A stretch of 64,000 nucleotides of DNA from Candidatus Saccharibacteria bacterium UBA2951 (GCA_002348615.1 DEBR01000002.1:59441-123440), one strand, 5' to 3'; positions 25,042 to 33,717 are shown, counted from the stretch's first letter. Numbers and translations are program-made. The notes: generated by a model from the sequence alone, not told the origin.

Positions 25042-27384
25042 CTACCCATTGCCCGGTCTTATACCTAGGCCGTTAGTGCCTGTGCCGCCACCCGTCGGCG
25101 TCTGTCCTTCAGCACAACCTTGCGCATCCACCGTCGCGCCGCTCGGCGTATCCGGACATTTATCAAGACTGTCGATCACGCCGTCATTGTCGGCGTCGTT
25201 CTTTTTCGGTTCTACACATTTTGGATCGTTCGCAGCGAGGTACTCAAGACCCGGCACAGTACAGGCGTCAATCACGCAGTTTTTGTCGTCCTCGGTCAGG
25301 TTTTCCTTGCCCGGGACCGTGCAGGCTTTTTTTTCCTCTTGTTTCTGCTCATCCTTCTTCTCTTCTTTTGGAGGAGTTTCACATTTCTTAGGTACGTTCG
25401 TCGCTAGGAACACATCTGTCTTCGTACCCATGGCAGTACACACTGTCGCCTTGACCACGCCGGCTGGCTGTACGAACGACGGACTTGCCGTACCAATTGC
25501 CTGACCCATCATCTTACGCCATATTGGTCCGGCCATACTTGAGCCACCGTTGTCCATAATCGCGTTGTCGTTATTTCCAACCCACACTCCCACGGCAATG
25601 TCAGGTGTGTACCCAATCGTCCATGCGTCACGGGAGTCGTCGGTCGTACCGGTCTTCACAGCCACCGTTTTAGTCCGGCCATCAGTACCAACGACGTTCA
25701 GCGATGATCCAAACACTCTGCTACGGGTCTGATTGTCAGACAATATGTTCGACAGCAGGTACGCGCCTTCGGTGCTGATAGCCCTGGTGCTCTTATGGTC
25801 CTGCGTAAATATGGTCTGGTCGTATTTGTTCATAATCGACTGAATGCTTGATTCATCATATCGGTTACCCTGGTTTGCAAATCCACTATAGGCATCCGTC
25901 ATTTCAGTAAGCGACACTTCACCCGAACCAAGCGCGAGCGACAACCCATAGCTACTGCTGTCACCAAGGGTTGATATACCAAGTCGCTTCGCAGCTGCGA
26001 TAGCATTCTCAATGCCTTCGGTCTGCATGACCTTTACGGCCGGGATGTTGAGCGACCAATCAAGCGCCTGACGCACTGTCACGTTTCCGCGGAATTTGCG
26101 GTCAGCGTTAAGTGGCACATAATTACCAAAGTCGGTCTTTTTGTCTTCGATTACCGTTACCGGCGTAATTTTTCCGGTTGCCAACGCGTCGGAATAGTAA
26201 ATCGGCTTAAAGCTTGAACCCGGCTGGCGCGGAGTCGTCGCCATGTTTACTTTGCCAAACTGCTCGTTATCATAGTCGGAGCTACCGACCAGTGCTAAAA
26301 TTCCGCCCGTTTTCGGATCTATGGCAACCAGGCTGGCGTTCGAGCCACCGTTCGCTTCAATGTGTGCCAGGTTGCTTTCTACGGCTGCGTTCGCTTTTTT
26401 CTGCAGATCTAAGTCAAGGGTCGTTTTCACTTGGTAGCCAGACCGCGTTACCCGCTCTTCGCCGTACTTGTCGTATAGTTCCTTCAAAACCATCTCGGTA
26501 AAGTGCGGCGCTTCGTTATCTATTGCCGACTTAGGTGGCGCGTAGGTCAGTGTCTCTGCCAGCGCAGCCTGCTTTTGCTCTTCGGTAATATAGCCATTCT
26601 TGACCATACGACTTAGTACGGTCGTCTGTCGCTCCTTGGCAAGCTCAGGGTCTCCGCTTATTGGTGAGTAAGCACTCGGTGCTGGCAGCACCCCCACCAA
26701 CATGGCGCTTTCAGCCAAATCTAGCTGGTCGGGCGTCTTATCGAAATACGTCTTTGAAGCTTCTTCAATACCAAACGAGTTTTCACCGTAAAATACCGAG
26801 TTCAGGTACATCGTCAGAATTTCATCTTTGCTATAGCGCTGCTCAATCGCAACCGCGATTACCAGCTCTTGATACTTACGCAGAATCGTCTGTTGTTCGG
26901 TAAGCAGGGTGTTCTTGGCGAGCTGCTGAGTCAATGTCGAACCGCCGCCGGCGATACCGTGAGTGACGATGTTGGAATACAAAGCACGAAGGATACCAAA
27001 GATATCAAATCCTGTGTGCTTATAAAAATCCTTATCCTCGGCCGCGACTAGCGCGTGCTCCATGTCATCAGAAATCTTATCAAGTGGCACTAGTTCGCGG
27101 CGCTCAGCTTTTCCTGTCGAAAAGAACGTCTTACCATTCTTATCCATCAAAACTACACCGGTGTTGTTCCGGTTCAGTAGTCGTTCCTGGTTACCAATGT
27201 CATTGTAATAGTACGCGTACGTAGCGATAGGCGTGATTATCAGGAACGCCAACACAGGCGCCGCAAGTACGAGTACTTTCTTCTTCTTGCTAAGTCCGCT
27301 AAACCACTTCAAGCGGCGTTTCATAAAACGTTTGGCGGACCCGATCGGACCCACCTTTTTCGTGTACTTACCTTTTCGATACAT
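25042..27384 (-). CDS. Class A penicillin-binding protein with Cys-rich tail
   Basis: 780 aa. Membrane helix (about 38-60), then a GT51 glycosyltransferase (about 85-260, HALVAAEDKDFYKHTGFD and GGSTLTQQLAKN) and a transpeptidase domain (about 330-640: QPGSSFKP with the SxxK serine, SLNIPAVK, KTGTTDDSRDAWTIGYT). The last 120 residues are unusual: a Lys/Glu stretch, two related Cys units (CTVPGKENLTEDDKNC and CTVPGLEYLAANDPKC) and one thrombospondin-type-3-like calcium motif (DADNDGVIDSLDKCPD), ending in a Gly/Thr-rich tail. It builds cell-wall peptidoglycan outside the membrane. TATACT at 27393 gives a 2-base leader. Confidence 0.95.
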   Translation of the reverse strand: MYRKGKYTKKVGPIGSAKRFMKRRLKWFSGLSKKKKVLVLAAPVLAFLIITPIATYAYYYNDIGNQERLLNRNNTGVVLMDKNGKTFFSTGKAERRELVPLDKISDDMEHALVAAEDKDFYKHTGFDIFGILRALYSNIVTHGIAGGGSTLTQQLAKNTLLTEQQTILRKYQELVIAVAIEQRYSKDEILTMYLNSVFYGENSFGIEEASKTYFDKTPDQLDLAESAMLVGVLPAPSAYSPISGDPELAKERQTTVLSRMVKNGYITEEQKQAALAETLTYAPPKSAIDNEAPHFTEMVLKELYDKYGEERVTRSGYQVKTTLDLDLQKKANAAVESNLAHIEANGGSNASLVAIDPKTGGILALVGSSDYDNEQFGKVNMATTPRQPGSSFKPIYYSDALATGKITPVTVIEDKKTDFGNYVPLNADRKFRGNVTVRQALDWSLNIPAVKVMQTEGIENAIAAAKRLGISTLGDSSSYGLSLALGSGEVSLTEMTDAYSGFANQGNRYDESSIQSIMNKYDQTIFTQDHKSTRAISTEGAYLLSNILSDNQTRSRVFGSSLNVVGTDGRTKTVAVKTGTTDDSRDAWTIGYTPDIAVGVWVGNNDNAIMDNGGSSMAGPIWRKMMGQAIGTASPSFVQPAGVVKATVCTAMGTKTDVFLATNVPKKCETPPKEEKKDEQKQEEKKACTVPGKENLTEDDKNCVIDACTVPGLEYLAANDPKCVEPKKNDADNDGVIDSLDKCPDTPSGATVDAQGCAEGQTPTGGGTGTNGLGIRPGNG

Positions 27385-27392
27385 ACCTTATA

Positions 27393-27398
27393 AGTATA
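27393..27398 (-). promoter_or_regulatory. -10 box of the class A PBP gene
   Basis: TATACT on the minus strand, +1 at 27386, two bases before the ATG. Confidence 0.55.
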
Positions 27399-27415
27399 CC
27401 AAAATCACCCTAAAT

Positions 27416-27454
27416 CAAGTAGTCGCCGCCGGAGGTAGGGGCAGCGACTACTTG
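27416..27454 (-). terminator. Strong hairpin between mini-ORF and PBP gene
   Basis: A perfect 11-bp stem (arms 27416-27426 and 27444-27454, CAAGTAGTCGC/GCGACTACTTG) with a 17-base loop. On the minus strand it follows the 26-codon ORF and precedes the PBP promoter. The T run is weak, so terminator or operator are both possible. Confidence 0.5.
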
Positions 27455-27467
27455 CTGAGCAACTTCC

Positions 27468-27548
27468 TTAACGACTGACATTAATAATGGTCGGATTCGA
27501 ATGAACCGTCGTTACGGAAATCTTTGTTGGGTGAGTATCTACCGCCAT
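27468..27548 (-). CDS. Candidate 26-aa leaderless mini-protein
   Basis: ATG 27548 to TAA 27468, product starting MAVDTHPTKISVTTV, with no membrane segment or Cys. Support is contextual: TATAAT at 27555-27560 puts +1 exactly on the ATG, the same geometry as about twenty recognised genes here, and a strong hairpin follows the stop. No family recognised. The alternative is a small RNA or a decayed promoter; hence the modest confidence. Confidence 0.4.
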   Translation of the reverse strand: MAVDTHPTKISVTTVHSNPTIINVSR

Positions 27549-27554
27549 GTAACT

Positions 27555-27560
27555 ATTATA
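27555..27560 (-). promoter_or_regulatory. -10 box of the mini-ORF
   Basis: TATAAT in the ruvC-pbp gap, preceded by a T run. Predicted +1 is 27548. Confidence 0.5.
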
Positions 27561-27596
27561 AAAAATCAACCTGATAATCCGCTGAAAGTCCTGATA

Positions 27597-28067
27597 CTAC
27601 CGAATCATCATCTGGTGCGTAATGGCCGCGGCTAATGCATCGGCAGCGTCGTCAGGCTTCGGAATTTCCTTTAAATTCAGCTGCAACCGAACCATTTCTT
27701 GCACCTGCTTTTTGTCGGCTTTGCCGTAGCCGGTCAGTGACTGCTTGATTTGCATAGGCGTGTATTCTGCGATTGGCAGCCGTGCCTTCCGGCCGGTCAG
27801 AATGGCAACCCCGCGAGCCGACGCCACACTCATCGCCGTCGTGACGTTCCGGGCAAAGAACAGTTTTTCAACCGCCATCGCATCCGGCTTCGTTTCGGCT
27901 ATTATTTCAGTCAGTCCGTCAAAAATTTCTTCCAACCGTTCGTCAAGTGGCGTGTGGGCGGGCGTCGTAATTACCCCGGCAGTTACCAGTTTGGTTTTGT
28001 TGCCGGCAACTTCTACGACACCGAACCCCAAAATTCCCGTGCCTGGGTCAATCCCTATGATTCTCAT
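27597..28067 (-). CDS. ruvC: Holliday junction resolvase RuvC
   Basis: 156 aa. RNase H-like resolvase with the acidic residues in IIGIDPGTGILGFG, VEKLFFARN and the C-terminal DDAADALAAAITH. Cuts four-way junctions processed by RuvAB, which lie 2 kb away on the same strand. Overlaps the peptidase E gene by 4 bases. Confidence 0.97.
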   Translation of the reverse strand: MRIIGIDPGTGILGFGVVEVAGNKTKLVTAGVITTPAHTPLDERLEEIFDGLTEIIAETKPDAMAVEKLFFARNVTTAMSVASARGVAILTGRKARLPIAEYTPMQIKQSLTGYGKADKKQVQEMVRLQLNLKEIPKPDDAADALAAAITHQMMIR

Positions 28068-28702
28068 GTCAGCTTTTCCTCTACGCCACCATCGACGACA
28101 TACACCTCGCCGTCGTGCAAAGTTTCGTATTTCAGGCCGTGCACCTTAAAGTAATCGACCATCGCGTCAGCTTCGGTTCCAAACCACTCCGATTGGTAAT
28201 GCGGCACAAGTTGCGGGTATATCAGCCCTAGGCCATCCCACAAAATTTCCTCTTCGTATCCTTCGGGAATAACATATGGGTCGTCGCCGTGTTCGGTGCC
28301 ATGCAGCGTCTTGGTCATTAATATCGAACCGGCGCTCGAACCACCGTACGTCATGTTAGTATGCTTCAGCGCGTTCGGCAGCAGCGCGTCAAACCCCGAA
28401 TACGCGAACGCCCGGCGCAGCACGAACGTATTACCTCCGCTCACCCATACGAATGGAGCGGCTTCGACAATGGGTTTTAATTTGTCCGGCGAACGAAAAT
28501 ACTTCCGAAGGTCCAGTTCGTAAAATTCGAAACCAGCTTTTTCAAATTCGGCTTTTTTTTCGGCTACGTGAGCTGCTCTGTCTTCAGGCGTGTTATAGTC
28601 TTTCGCGTTATCGACGAAGAGTACCCGTTTGTCGTCGCCAACCATTTGCTTTAGTTTGTCTAAATGGTTGCCAAATCCCTCACTCGAAAGATAGAGCTTC
28701 AT
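28064..28702 (-). CDS. Peptidase E-like serine dipeptidase (S51)
   Basis: 212 aa. The nucleophile elbow GGSSAGSILM carries the catalytic serine (GxSxG), preceded by VWVSGGNTFVLRRA, as in alpha-aspartyl dipeptidase (PepE) and cyanophycinase relatives. S51 includes cyanophycinases, which is notable given the cyanophycin-synthetase-like ligase at 32.4 kb. The spacing and size fit PepE better. Leaderless: TATACT at 28709-28714 gives +1 on the ATG. Co-transcribed with ruvC. Confidence 0.85.
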   Translation of the reverse strand: MKLYLSSEGFGNHLDKLKQMVGDDKRVLFVDNAKDYNTPEDRAAHVAEKKAEFEKAGFEFYELDLRKYFRSPDKLKPIVEAAPFVWVSGGNTFVLRRAFAYSGFDALLPNALKHTNMTYGGSSAGSILMTKTLHGTEHGDDPYVIPEGYEEEILWDGLGLIYPQLVPHYQSEWFGTEADAMVDYFKVHGLKYETLHDGEVYVVDGGVEEKLT

Positions 28703-28708
28703 GCAACC

Positions 28709-28714
28709 AGTATA
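28709..28714 (-). promoter_or_regulatory. -10 box of the pepE-ruvC unit
   Basis: TATACT, +1 exactly at 28702. Confidence 0.6.
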
Positions 28715-28717
28715 GCG

Positions 28718-29431
28718 CTAAACGGTAATGTCTGCGTTGGTGTGAACGTTCACCACGTCGTCGAGGTCGTCGAGCACGTCAAGAACTCTCATGACTTTGT
28801 CGGCTGTTTCTTGATCGTCAATCGCGACTGGATTGTTCGGCACATACTGCAGCTCAGCGTCTTCTACAGTAAGGCCGGCTTCAAGCAGGAGGGCACGGAC
28901 TTTCATAAGATCTTTAGGGTCGGTATAGACAATCGTGCCATCGACATCCTCGACCGCGTCCTCCGCTCCGGCGTCAAGAATGGTCATCAGCGCATCTTCA
29001 CCCATTTGAGTCACGCGAATCACGCCTTTTCGCGTGAACTGGAACATCACGCTGCCGGCGTCGGCAATGCGGCCGCCATTTTTAACAAGCGCAGTCTTTA
29101 CTTCTGGCAATGTACGGTTGCGGTTGTCGGTTGCGGTTTCAATAATAATACCCACGCCACCAGGACCGTAGCCTTCGTAGGTAATTTCTTCAAGGGCCGC
29201 GGCAGCTTTGTCGGCTACACGGTCAATCGAACGCTGAATGTTTTCTTTCGGCATATTTGCCTGACGGGCTTTTTCAATCGCCATAGCCAGCGCCGGGTTC
29301 ATGTCGGGGTCGGTACCGGAACGTGCAGCAATCGCGATTTGATTTCCAATACGCGTAAACACGGCGCCGCGTTTCGCGTCATTGACACCTTTGTCGCGTT
29401 TGATTTTAGACCATTTATTATGACCAGCCAT
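28718..29431 (-). CDS. YebC/TACO1-family protein
   Basis: 237 aa. N-terminal MAGHNKWSKIKRDKGVNDAK, then IAARSGTDPDMNPALAMAIE and the KARQANMPKENIQRSIDR motif: the universal YebC family. Members act as transcription regulators or, as shown for TACO1-type proteins, help ribosomes through proline stretches. An acidic middle region (about 130-190) is typical. The ATG is preceded by TAGGAGCTCTT. Confidence 0.95.
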   Translation of the reverse strand: MAGHNKWSKIKRDKGVNDAKRGAVFTRIGNQIAIAARSGTDPDMNPALAMAIEKARQANMPKENIQRSIDRVADKAAAALEEITYEGYGPGGVGIIIETATDNRNRTLPEVKTALVKNGGRIADAGSVMFQFTRKGVIRVTQMGEDALMTILDAGAEDAVEDVDGTIVYTDPKDLMKVRALLLEAGLTVEDAELQYVPNNPVAIDDQETADKVMRVLDVLDDLDDVVNVHTNADITV

Positions 29432-29525
29432 AAGAGCTCCTACAAAAAAGAAATAGTATCTCTACAAAGTATAGCAAAGGTATGGCGAGCTATCTTGTTA
29501 CGCAACCTATGTCACGAAAGATATG

Positions 29526-30176
29526 TTAAAGTTCTCGCCACCATTTTCTGATTGACTCCCAATTACCTGCAATAACGAACGATGTGGCTATAGCACCCAT
29601 CCATAGCAACCACGACCAGTCTTCCACTCTCCCCCCTTCGCTGTTACCAGAATCATGGTTATTGTTGTCTCTTGCTTGGATATTATTGTATTTCTCTTCA
29701 CCTTCAAGATATGCTTCGTCATACGCAGCTACATAATGTTCATCGTAAAGTTCGTTGCAACCATCTCTATATGCGTCCAGGAAGCCGTCGTAATAATCGG
29801 GCGGTCCGGACTGATCAGAAAAATTCACCTCACTACAAAATGAATCTGAATCGTGCGTGTTATCACTAGCCTCTCCCGTTTCGCCTGCATTTCTACCATT
29901 TTCGGAACCAGATGATTTTGCATGAGAAATAATGTAATCTGAGTTTTTATTAACATGCTCCGAGCCTTCCTCTGCACCCTGATCGTAATAATCGGGCTCT
30001 TCATAATATCCGCCACCATGATAGTGATACTCCCCGTAACTGTAGCCCCACGATTCACAGTTGGTCCTACACGTGTGGCCACCGCTCGAATCCGTATTGC
30101 CCGGGTGAGCATAGACTATCTTTACATTACTTAAACAAGTAAGTGCAGCAAGTAGAACCGCAGTAGCTACCTTCAT
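29526..30176 (-). CDS. Secreted YHYH-domain protein
   Basis: 216 aa from ATG 30176. Signal peptide (about 1-25, MKVATAVLLAALTCLSNVKI) followed by AHPGNTDSSGGHTCRTNCES and GEYHYHGG, the His/Cys YHYH motif. The rest is acidic and low in complexity (Asp, Glu, Ser, Asn, Tyr), with a C-terminal membrane helix (about 190-208) before a basic tail. Metal binding is plausible from the His/Cys cluster; function unknown. An upstream extension to 30317 is possible in frame but would bury the signal peptide and the promoter. Lower GC than its neighbours hints at transfer. Confidence 0.75.
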   Translation of the reverse strand: MKVATAVLLAALTCLSNVKIVYAHPGNTDSSGGHTCRTNCESWGYSYGEYHYHGGGYYEEPDYYDQGAEEGSEHVNKNSDYIISHAKSSGSENGRNAGETGEASDNTHDSDSFCSEVNFSDQSGPPDYYDGFLDAYRDGCNELYDEHYVAAYDEAYLEGEEKYNNIQARDNNNHDSGNSEGGRVEDWSWLLWMGAIATSFVIAGNWESIRKWWREL

Positions 30177-30184
30177 ATGGAATA

Positions 30185-30190
30185 ATATTA
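30185..30190 (-). promoter_or_regulatory. -10 box of the YHYH gene
   Basis: TAATAT preceded by TG, +1 near 30178, two bases before ATG 30176. Confidence 0.45.
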
Positions 30191-30318
30191 CACCACATGA
30201 CTTAAGTCCCATCGAAAAATGATAAGTCAAAATGTCCCGCCTTGAACTGTCGGAGTATATATGAAGTTTGGTCACTTCCCATGACCCCGAAACCTTTCGG
30301 TCCAGCTTAAGAAGCAAT

Positions 30319-30367
30319 CCAAATAAAAAACACCCGTGGTAGCGATCGACGGATGCTCTTTATTTGG
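30319..30367 (-). terminator. Terminator of tRNA-Lys, stem includes the CCA end
   Basis: Arms 30319-30336 and 30350-30367 pair over 18 positions (with two G-U pairs in the RNA) around a 13-base loop, and end in T6. The promoter-side arm begins with the encoded CCA of the tRNA. Confidence 0.75.
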
Positions 30368-30441
30368 AGGGCCAGCTGGGGCTTGAACCCAGGACACCCT
30401 GCTTAAGAGGCAGGTGCTCTAACCAGCTGAGCTACTGGCCC
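30365..30441 (-). tRNA. tRNA-Lys (anticodon CTT)
   Basis: Complete cloverleaf: 7-bp acceptor stem GGGCCAG/CTGGCCC, D-arm AGCTCAGCTGGTTAGAGC, anticodon stem CCTGC/GCAGG with loop CTCTTAA, T-arm CTGGG-TTCAAGC-CCCAG. CCA is encoded at 30365-30367. The discriminator is U where Lys tRNAs normally have A. Confidence 0.95.
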
Positions 30442-30479
30442 ATACAACTTTATAAATGTACTTTAATAGAGGTGGATTG

Positions 30480-30962
30480 TCAATGTTTGTCGTGCTTGGA
30501 CGGCCGACTTGTGTGAACGCTGAGTAGGTCGAACAGTGCAAGAATTAGTCCGACAGTCACAATGTACACCCGATTAGCGTCAAAGAATTCGTATACAGTG
30601 CGGCCTTCGTCTTGCAGGACCAAACCCGAACCAAGCGGTTCGATAAGCAGCGCGAACGCAAGCGCCGCGAACAAGAATGCGCCGACGACCCGCCTTGGCA
30701 TATCACGGTAACTTGGGCCGCTGAACAGTAGTAATACTGCAGGAAGTAACACTAATACGACCGAAACCAACGTCAGGAGCGGCGGGCTCTGGACGACCAG
30801 TCCAGCGTCACGTACGACCGGGGTGAGCTGCGCCGCCCAAAGTTCACTTAGCATTGAACCGGCAGCGAGTGCCAATCCCAACACGCCGAATCGGCGCTTC
30901 GTAAAGAATGCCAAAGCGAATAATACGACTACAACGACGATAAACACGATGGCTACATTCAT
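30480..30962 (-). CDS. Multi-pass membrane protein, unknown function
   Basis: 160 aa with about five hydrophobic segments (2-19, 25-45, 62-80, 90-110, 130-147), the first running into a basic turn (TKRRFG). A charged tail ends HTSRPSKHDKH. No family recognised; the size and layout loosely resemble CvpA-like proteins. TATACT at 30969 gives an exactly leaderless start. The next upstream gene, rimK-like, ends 35 bases away. Confidence 0.6.
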   Translation of the reverse strand: MNVAIVFIVVVVVLFALAFFTKRRFGVLGLALAAGSMLSELWAAQLTPVVRDAGLVVQSPPLLTLVSVVLVLLPAVLLLFSGPSYRDMPRRVVGAFLFAALAFALLIEPLGSGLVLQDEGRTVYEFFDANRVYIVTVGLILALFDLLSVHTSRPSKHDKH

Positions 30963-30968
30963 ACCCCG

Positions 30969-30974
30969 AGTATA
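30969..30974 (-). promoter_or_regulatory. -10 box of the membrane protein gene at 30480
   Basis: TATACT, +1 at 30962, the start codon. Confidence 0.55.
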
Positions 30975-30996
30975 GCACTCACGGTTAACTTAGAAG

Positions 30997-31902
30997 CTAC
31001 GCGCCGATCTTGTCTTTTTTCGGACGCCGTTTCGCGTTCTGTTCAACGTACTCAATGATTTTTTCGGCAACGTTACGCCCGGTGATTTTTTCGGGCGTCA
31101 TAATACTGGCACTAGAGTTGACTTCAAGTACGAGCGGTCCTCGCTCAGATCGCATCATATCGACACCGCAAATGGGAAGCCCCATGGCCTTGGCTGCTTT
31201 TATGGCAGTCTTTCGCTCCTCGTCGGTCAGGCGAATTGGAACACCTTGGCCACCCTGATGAGTATTACTTCGAAAGTCACCGTCAAGGCTTTGACGCTTG
31301 ACGGCCGCGACGACCCTGCTGCCTACCACCAACGCACGAATATCCTCACCAGCGGATTCACGGATGAATTCCTGTACCAAAAAGTTCACGCCTTCGACAT
31401 AAAAGGCCTGCATAACGGCCTTGGCCGCCTTTGGCGTTTCGGCGAGCACCACGCCGTTACCATGGGTTCCCCGGGCCACCTTGATGATGAGCGGCGTACC
31501 GCCGGCTAGGGCGATGACGTCGTCGAAACTGGCGGTTTCTCGAGCGAATACCGTCTTTGGGATGGCGACCCCTGCTTTGGCCAGTACCTGGTAAGCTCGC
31601 AACTTATCGCGTGAACGATTGATCGCGATCGAACTTGCGGTCGTGTACGAACCCTGTGACTCGAACTGACGGGCCACGGCCGTTCCATACTTGGTATAGC
31701 TTTGGGCGATGCGCGGAATTATGGCGTCGAATTTTTCAAGCGACTCACCTTTGTAACGAATGACCGGCTTGTCTTTTTCAATGGCGACATAACATTTAGC
31801 GTAGTTGATGACTCGTACGTCGTGGCCGCGCTCCTTGGCGACTTCCTTCAGACGCTTCGTGGTGTAGTTTGCGGCACCTTTGGATAAAATAGCAATGTTC
31901 AT
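30997..31902 (-). CDS. RimK-family ATP-grasp amino-acid ligase
   Basis: 301 aa. ATP-grasp ligase of the RimK/LysX type: N-terminal preATP-grasp (about 1-95), ATP-binding residues in PLIIKVARGTHGNGVVLAE and FLVQEFIRESAGEDIRALVV, Mg-binding LVLEVNSSASI near the C-terminus. E. coli RimK adds glutamate to ribosomal protein S6. Here it ends an operon with a Mur-type ligase and a RimB-like protease (4-base overlap), so it may instead, or also, make a poly-amino-acid or peptide tag. Confidence 0.9.
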   Translation of the reverse strand: MNIAILSKGAANYTTKRLKEVAKERGHDVRVINYAKCYVAIEKDKPVIRYKGESLEKFDAIIPRIAQSYTKYGTAVARQFESQGSYTTASSIAINRSRDKLRAYQVLAKAGVAIPKTVFARETASFDDVIALAGGTPLIIKVARGTHGNGVVLAETPKAAKAVMQAFYVEGVNFLVQEFIRESAGEDIRALVVGSRVVAAVKRQSLDGDFRSNTHQGGQGVPIRLTDEERKTAIKAAKAMGLPICGVDMMRSERGPLVLEVNSSASIMTPEKITGRNVAEKIIEYVEQNAKRRPKKDKIGA

Positions 31903-32369
31903 AACGTGCCCTCCTCAATTCCATCTTGTAGTTTCTTTGACCGTTCTTTTTCCAGAGCAGTCAATGCGGCGCCCTTCGATACGTCTACGATGAACTTCTT
32001 AAGAAGCGTCGCACGGCCTATAAGTACAGGATATACCTGTGTGCTTCGGTCTGCCAGGGTAAACGTCGCTAAGATTCGTCGGCCAGCCATGATAATGGGA
32101 ATCCTGATTTTATACCGTATCTGCTCGTGGCCCATCGAGCTGGCGACTTTGACACGGGCGTACTTTTTGAACGTGTACGTATCACCGGCGATCGGTAACG
32201 GACTTGCCCCGAAGCGTACCATTAGGCTGTCGTCGGTTTCTTTGACTTCAGATGCCCAAATAGACGAAGTTTTGGCACCGGTATCGATCCTCGCGTGTAA
32301 CTTGGCATTCCCTAGGCTTGGGAAGGTTACTTTTTCGGCCCGGCCGATTATTGTGAGCTCTTTTTTCAT
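31899..32369 (-). CDS. RimB-like retropepsin-fold protease (COG4067)
   Basis: 156 aa. ARIDTGAKTSSIWA gives a retroviral-type aspartic protease DTG signature (D near 28), followed by strands VRFGASPLPI, RYKIRIPIIMAGRRI and YPVLIGRATL, the pattern of proteins annotated as ATP-dependent zinc protease or RimB. These genes pair with rimK and are thought to trim or regulate its products. Overlaps both neighbours by 4 bases, so the three proteins should be produced together. Confidence 0.82.
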   Translation of the reverse strand: MKKELTIIGRAEKVTFPSLGNAKLHARIDTGAKTSSIWASEVKETDDSLMVRFGASPLPIAGDTYTFKKYARVKVASSMGHEQIRYKIRIPIIMAGRRILATFTLADRSTQVYPVLIGRATLLKKFIVDVSKGAALTALEKERSKKLQDGIEEGTL

Positions 32370-33646
32370 ACGAAGTCCGCCTTAAAGCTTTGCTGAACGA
32401 ATTCGATCGAACGCTGGATGTTATCGTTCACGATGACCACAACGACGTCTTCAGGCTGCGCGATTTCGGCAGCGTGTGCAATTGCTTCGTCTTCACGAAG
32501 AATCCGTACGCTGTCGTCATTGACGGTCTTAATAGCTTCGTAAAAAATCTTTGATATCTTTCCGACGGCCTGCGGAAAACGTTTATTGCGCGGATCCGGC
32601 TGGCGCCAGTACCCATCGATTTTTTCATATACGATAACCGTGTCGAAGTGTTTACCGACCGTCACGCCTACATCCTTCAGCAGTTCATCGGTCCTGTCAT
32701 ACGCCATTCTGACGACGCCGATTACTTTACCGCCGGGTTGTGTTTGTGTCCTGGCTAGGTCAGCTATCATTGCGAGCGACTGTTTTTCGTGGGCATAATC
32801 GGCAATAATAGTAGCGCCGTTCTGGGCTTTAAAGACCGTCAGCCTACCCCCATACGGGTCAAGCCGCACCGATTCCATCGTTTCACGGAACGCATTCGGA
32901 AGCTCACCATTGAAGTAGCCGTAGAGAGCACCGCATGCACTCATTAGGTTCCATACGGACGGAGTGAATTTACCATCGAATGTCCAAGGGATTTTCGAAA
33001 GATCAGCCAGCACCGTGTCGCCTTCCTTCGAACGAAGTACGATGTCTGGCGCCTCGAAGGTGATTGCTTTGCCGCCTTCGTCGTAGTGCTTTTGAATATC
33101 GAACTGCGAAAACTCAAGTCCGACAGGTAACTTAGTGGGGTTAATGTCAAGCTCGTCAATTTCCCTTAGCATACGGACAACTAGTTCGTCGTCGGCATTA
33201 AAGACAGCCATCGAGCCTTGGCTCGAAAGCTGCGAAAATACAAACTTCTTAGCGTACGCGATGTCTTCTCTTGACTGTAAATCGTCACGTGAGCCCATAT
33301 GGTCTTCAAATACGTTCAGAAATACTCCAACCTGGTGGGTTTGATAACCCATGCCGGCTTGGCCGCTACAACCGAGCGAGCATTCAAAAACAGCGACGCC
33401 GTCTTCCTGCAATGACGGGTGTGCTAAAAATTCCCAAAGGTAACGCCCCGGGGCTTTCGTGGGCACTATGTCCCACGTCGCCTTAGATTCTTCAAGTGTG
33501 CTACGACGTTCACCGTTCATGAAATGACCGGTCGTGTCTACCTTAAGAACGTTCTTGCCCAGCTTTTGAAGCACATCAGCAATAACAGCGACAGTCGTCG
33601 TCTTACCTTTCGTACCCGTGACCGCTACGATTGGAACTATGGCCAT
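32366..33646 (-). CDS. Mur ligase-like enzyme related to cyanophycin synthetase
   Basis: 426 aa. P-loop VAVTGTKGKTTTVAVIADVL (about 7-26), the Mur central domain (VFLNVFEDHMGSRDDLQSRE, FNADDE) and a C-terminal domain with RLDPYGGRLTVF and IIADYAHEKQS. This matches the C-terminal ligase module of cyanophycin synthetase and MurE/FolC relatives. It lacks the ATP-grasp half of CphA, which is provided in trans by the rimK-like gene two ORFs downstream. The operon is driven by a near-perfect promoter (33718-33746) with a 70-base leader and AAAGGAG ribosome site. Confidence 0.85.
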   Translation of the reverse strand: MAIVPIVAVTGTKGKTTTVAVIADVLQKLGKNVLKVDTTGHFMNGERRSTLEESKATWDIVPTKAPGRYLWEFLAHPSLQEDGVAVFECSLGCSGQAGMGYQTHQVGVFLNVFEDHMGSRDDLQSREDIAYAKKFVFSQLSSQGSMAVFNADDELVVRMLREIDELDINPTKLPVGLEFSQFDIQKHYDEGGKAITFEAPDIVLRSKEGDTVLADLSKIPWTFDGKFTPSVWNLMSACGALYGYFNGELPNAFRETMESVRLDPYGGRLTVFKAQNGATIIADYAHEKQSLAMIADLARTQTQPGGKVIGVVRMAYDRTDELLKDVGVTVGKHFDTVIVYEKIDGYWRQPDPRNKRFPQAVGKISKIFYEAIKTVNDDSVRILREDEAIAHAAEIAQPEDVVVVIVNDNIQRSIEFVQQSFKADFV

Positions 33647-33717
33647 ATAAGCTCCTTTCTTTCACCGGCGCAATCTAAACCATACTTACCGACGACTTTA
33701 TTTTATTTACTGTTTAT

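Noticed and set aside
28064..28702. Cyanophycinase
   Set aside because: Same S51 fold, but length and the motif context fit peptidase E better; kept only as a remark in the ligase finding.
30177..30317. Longer N-terminus of the YHYH protein
   Set aside because: It would place the signal peptide inside the protein and the promoter within the gene.
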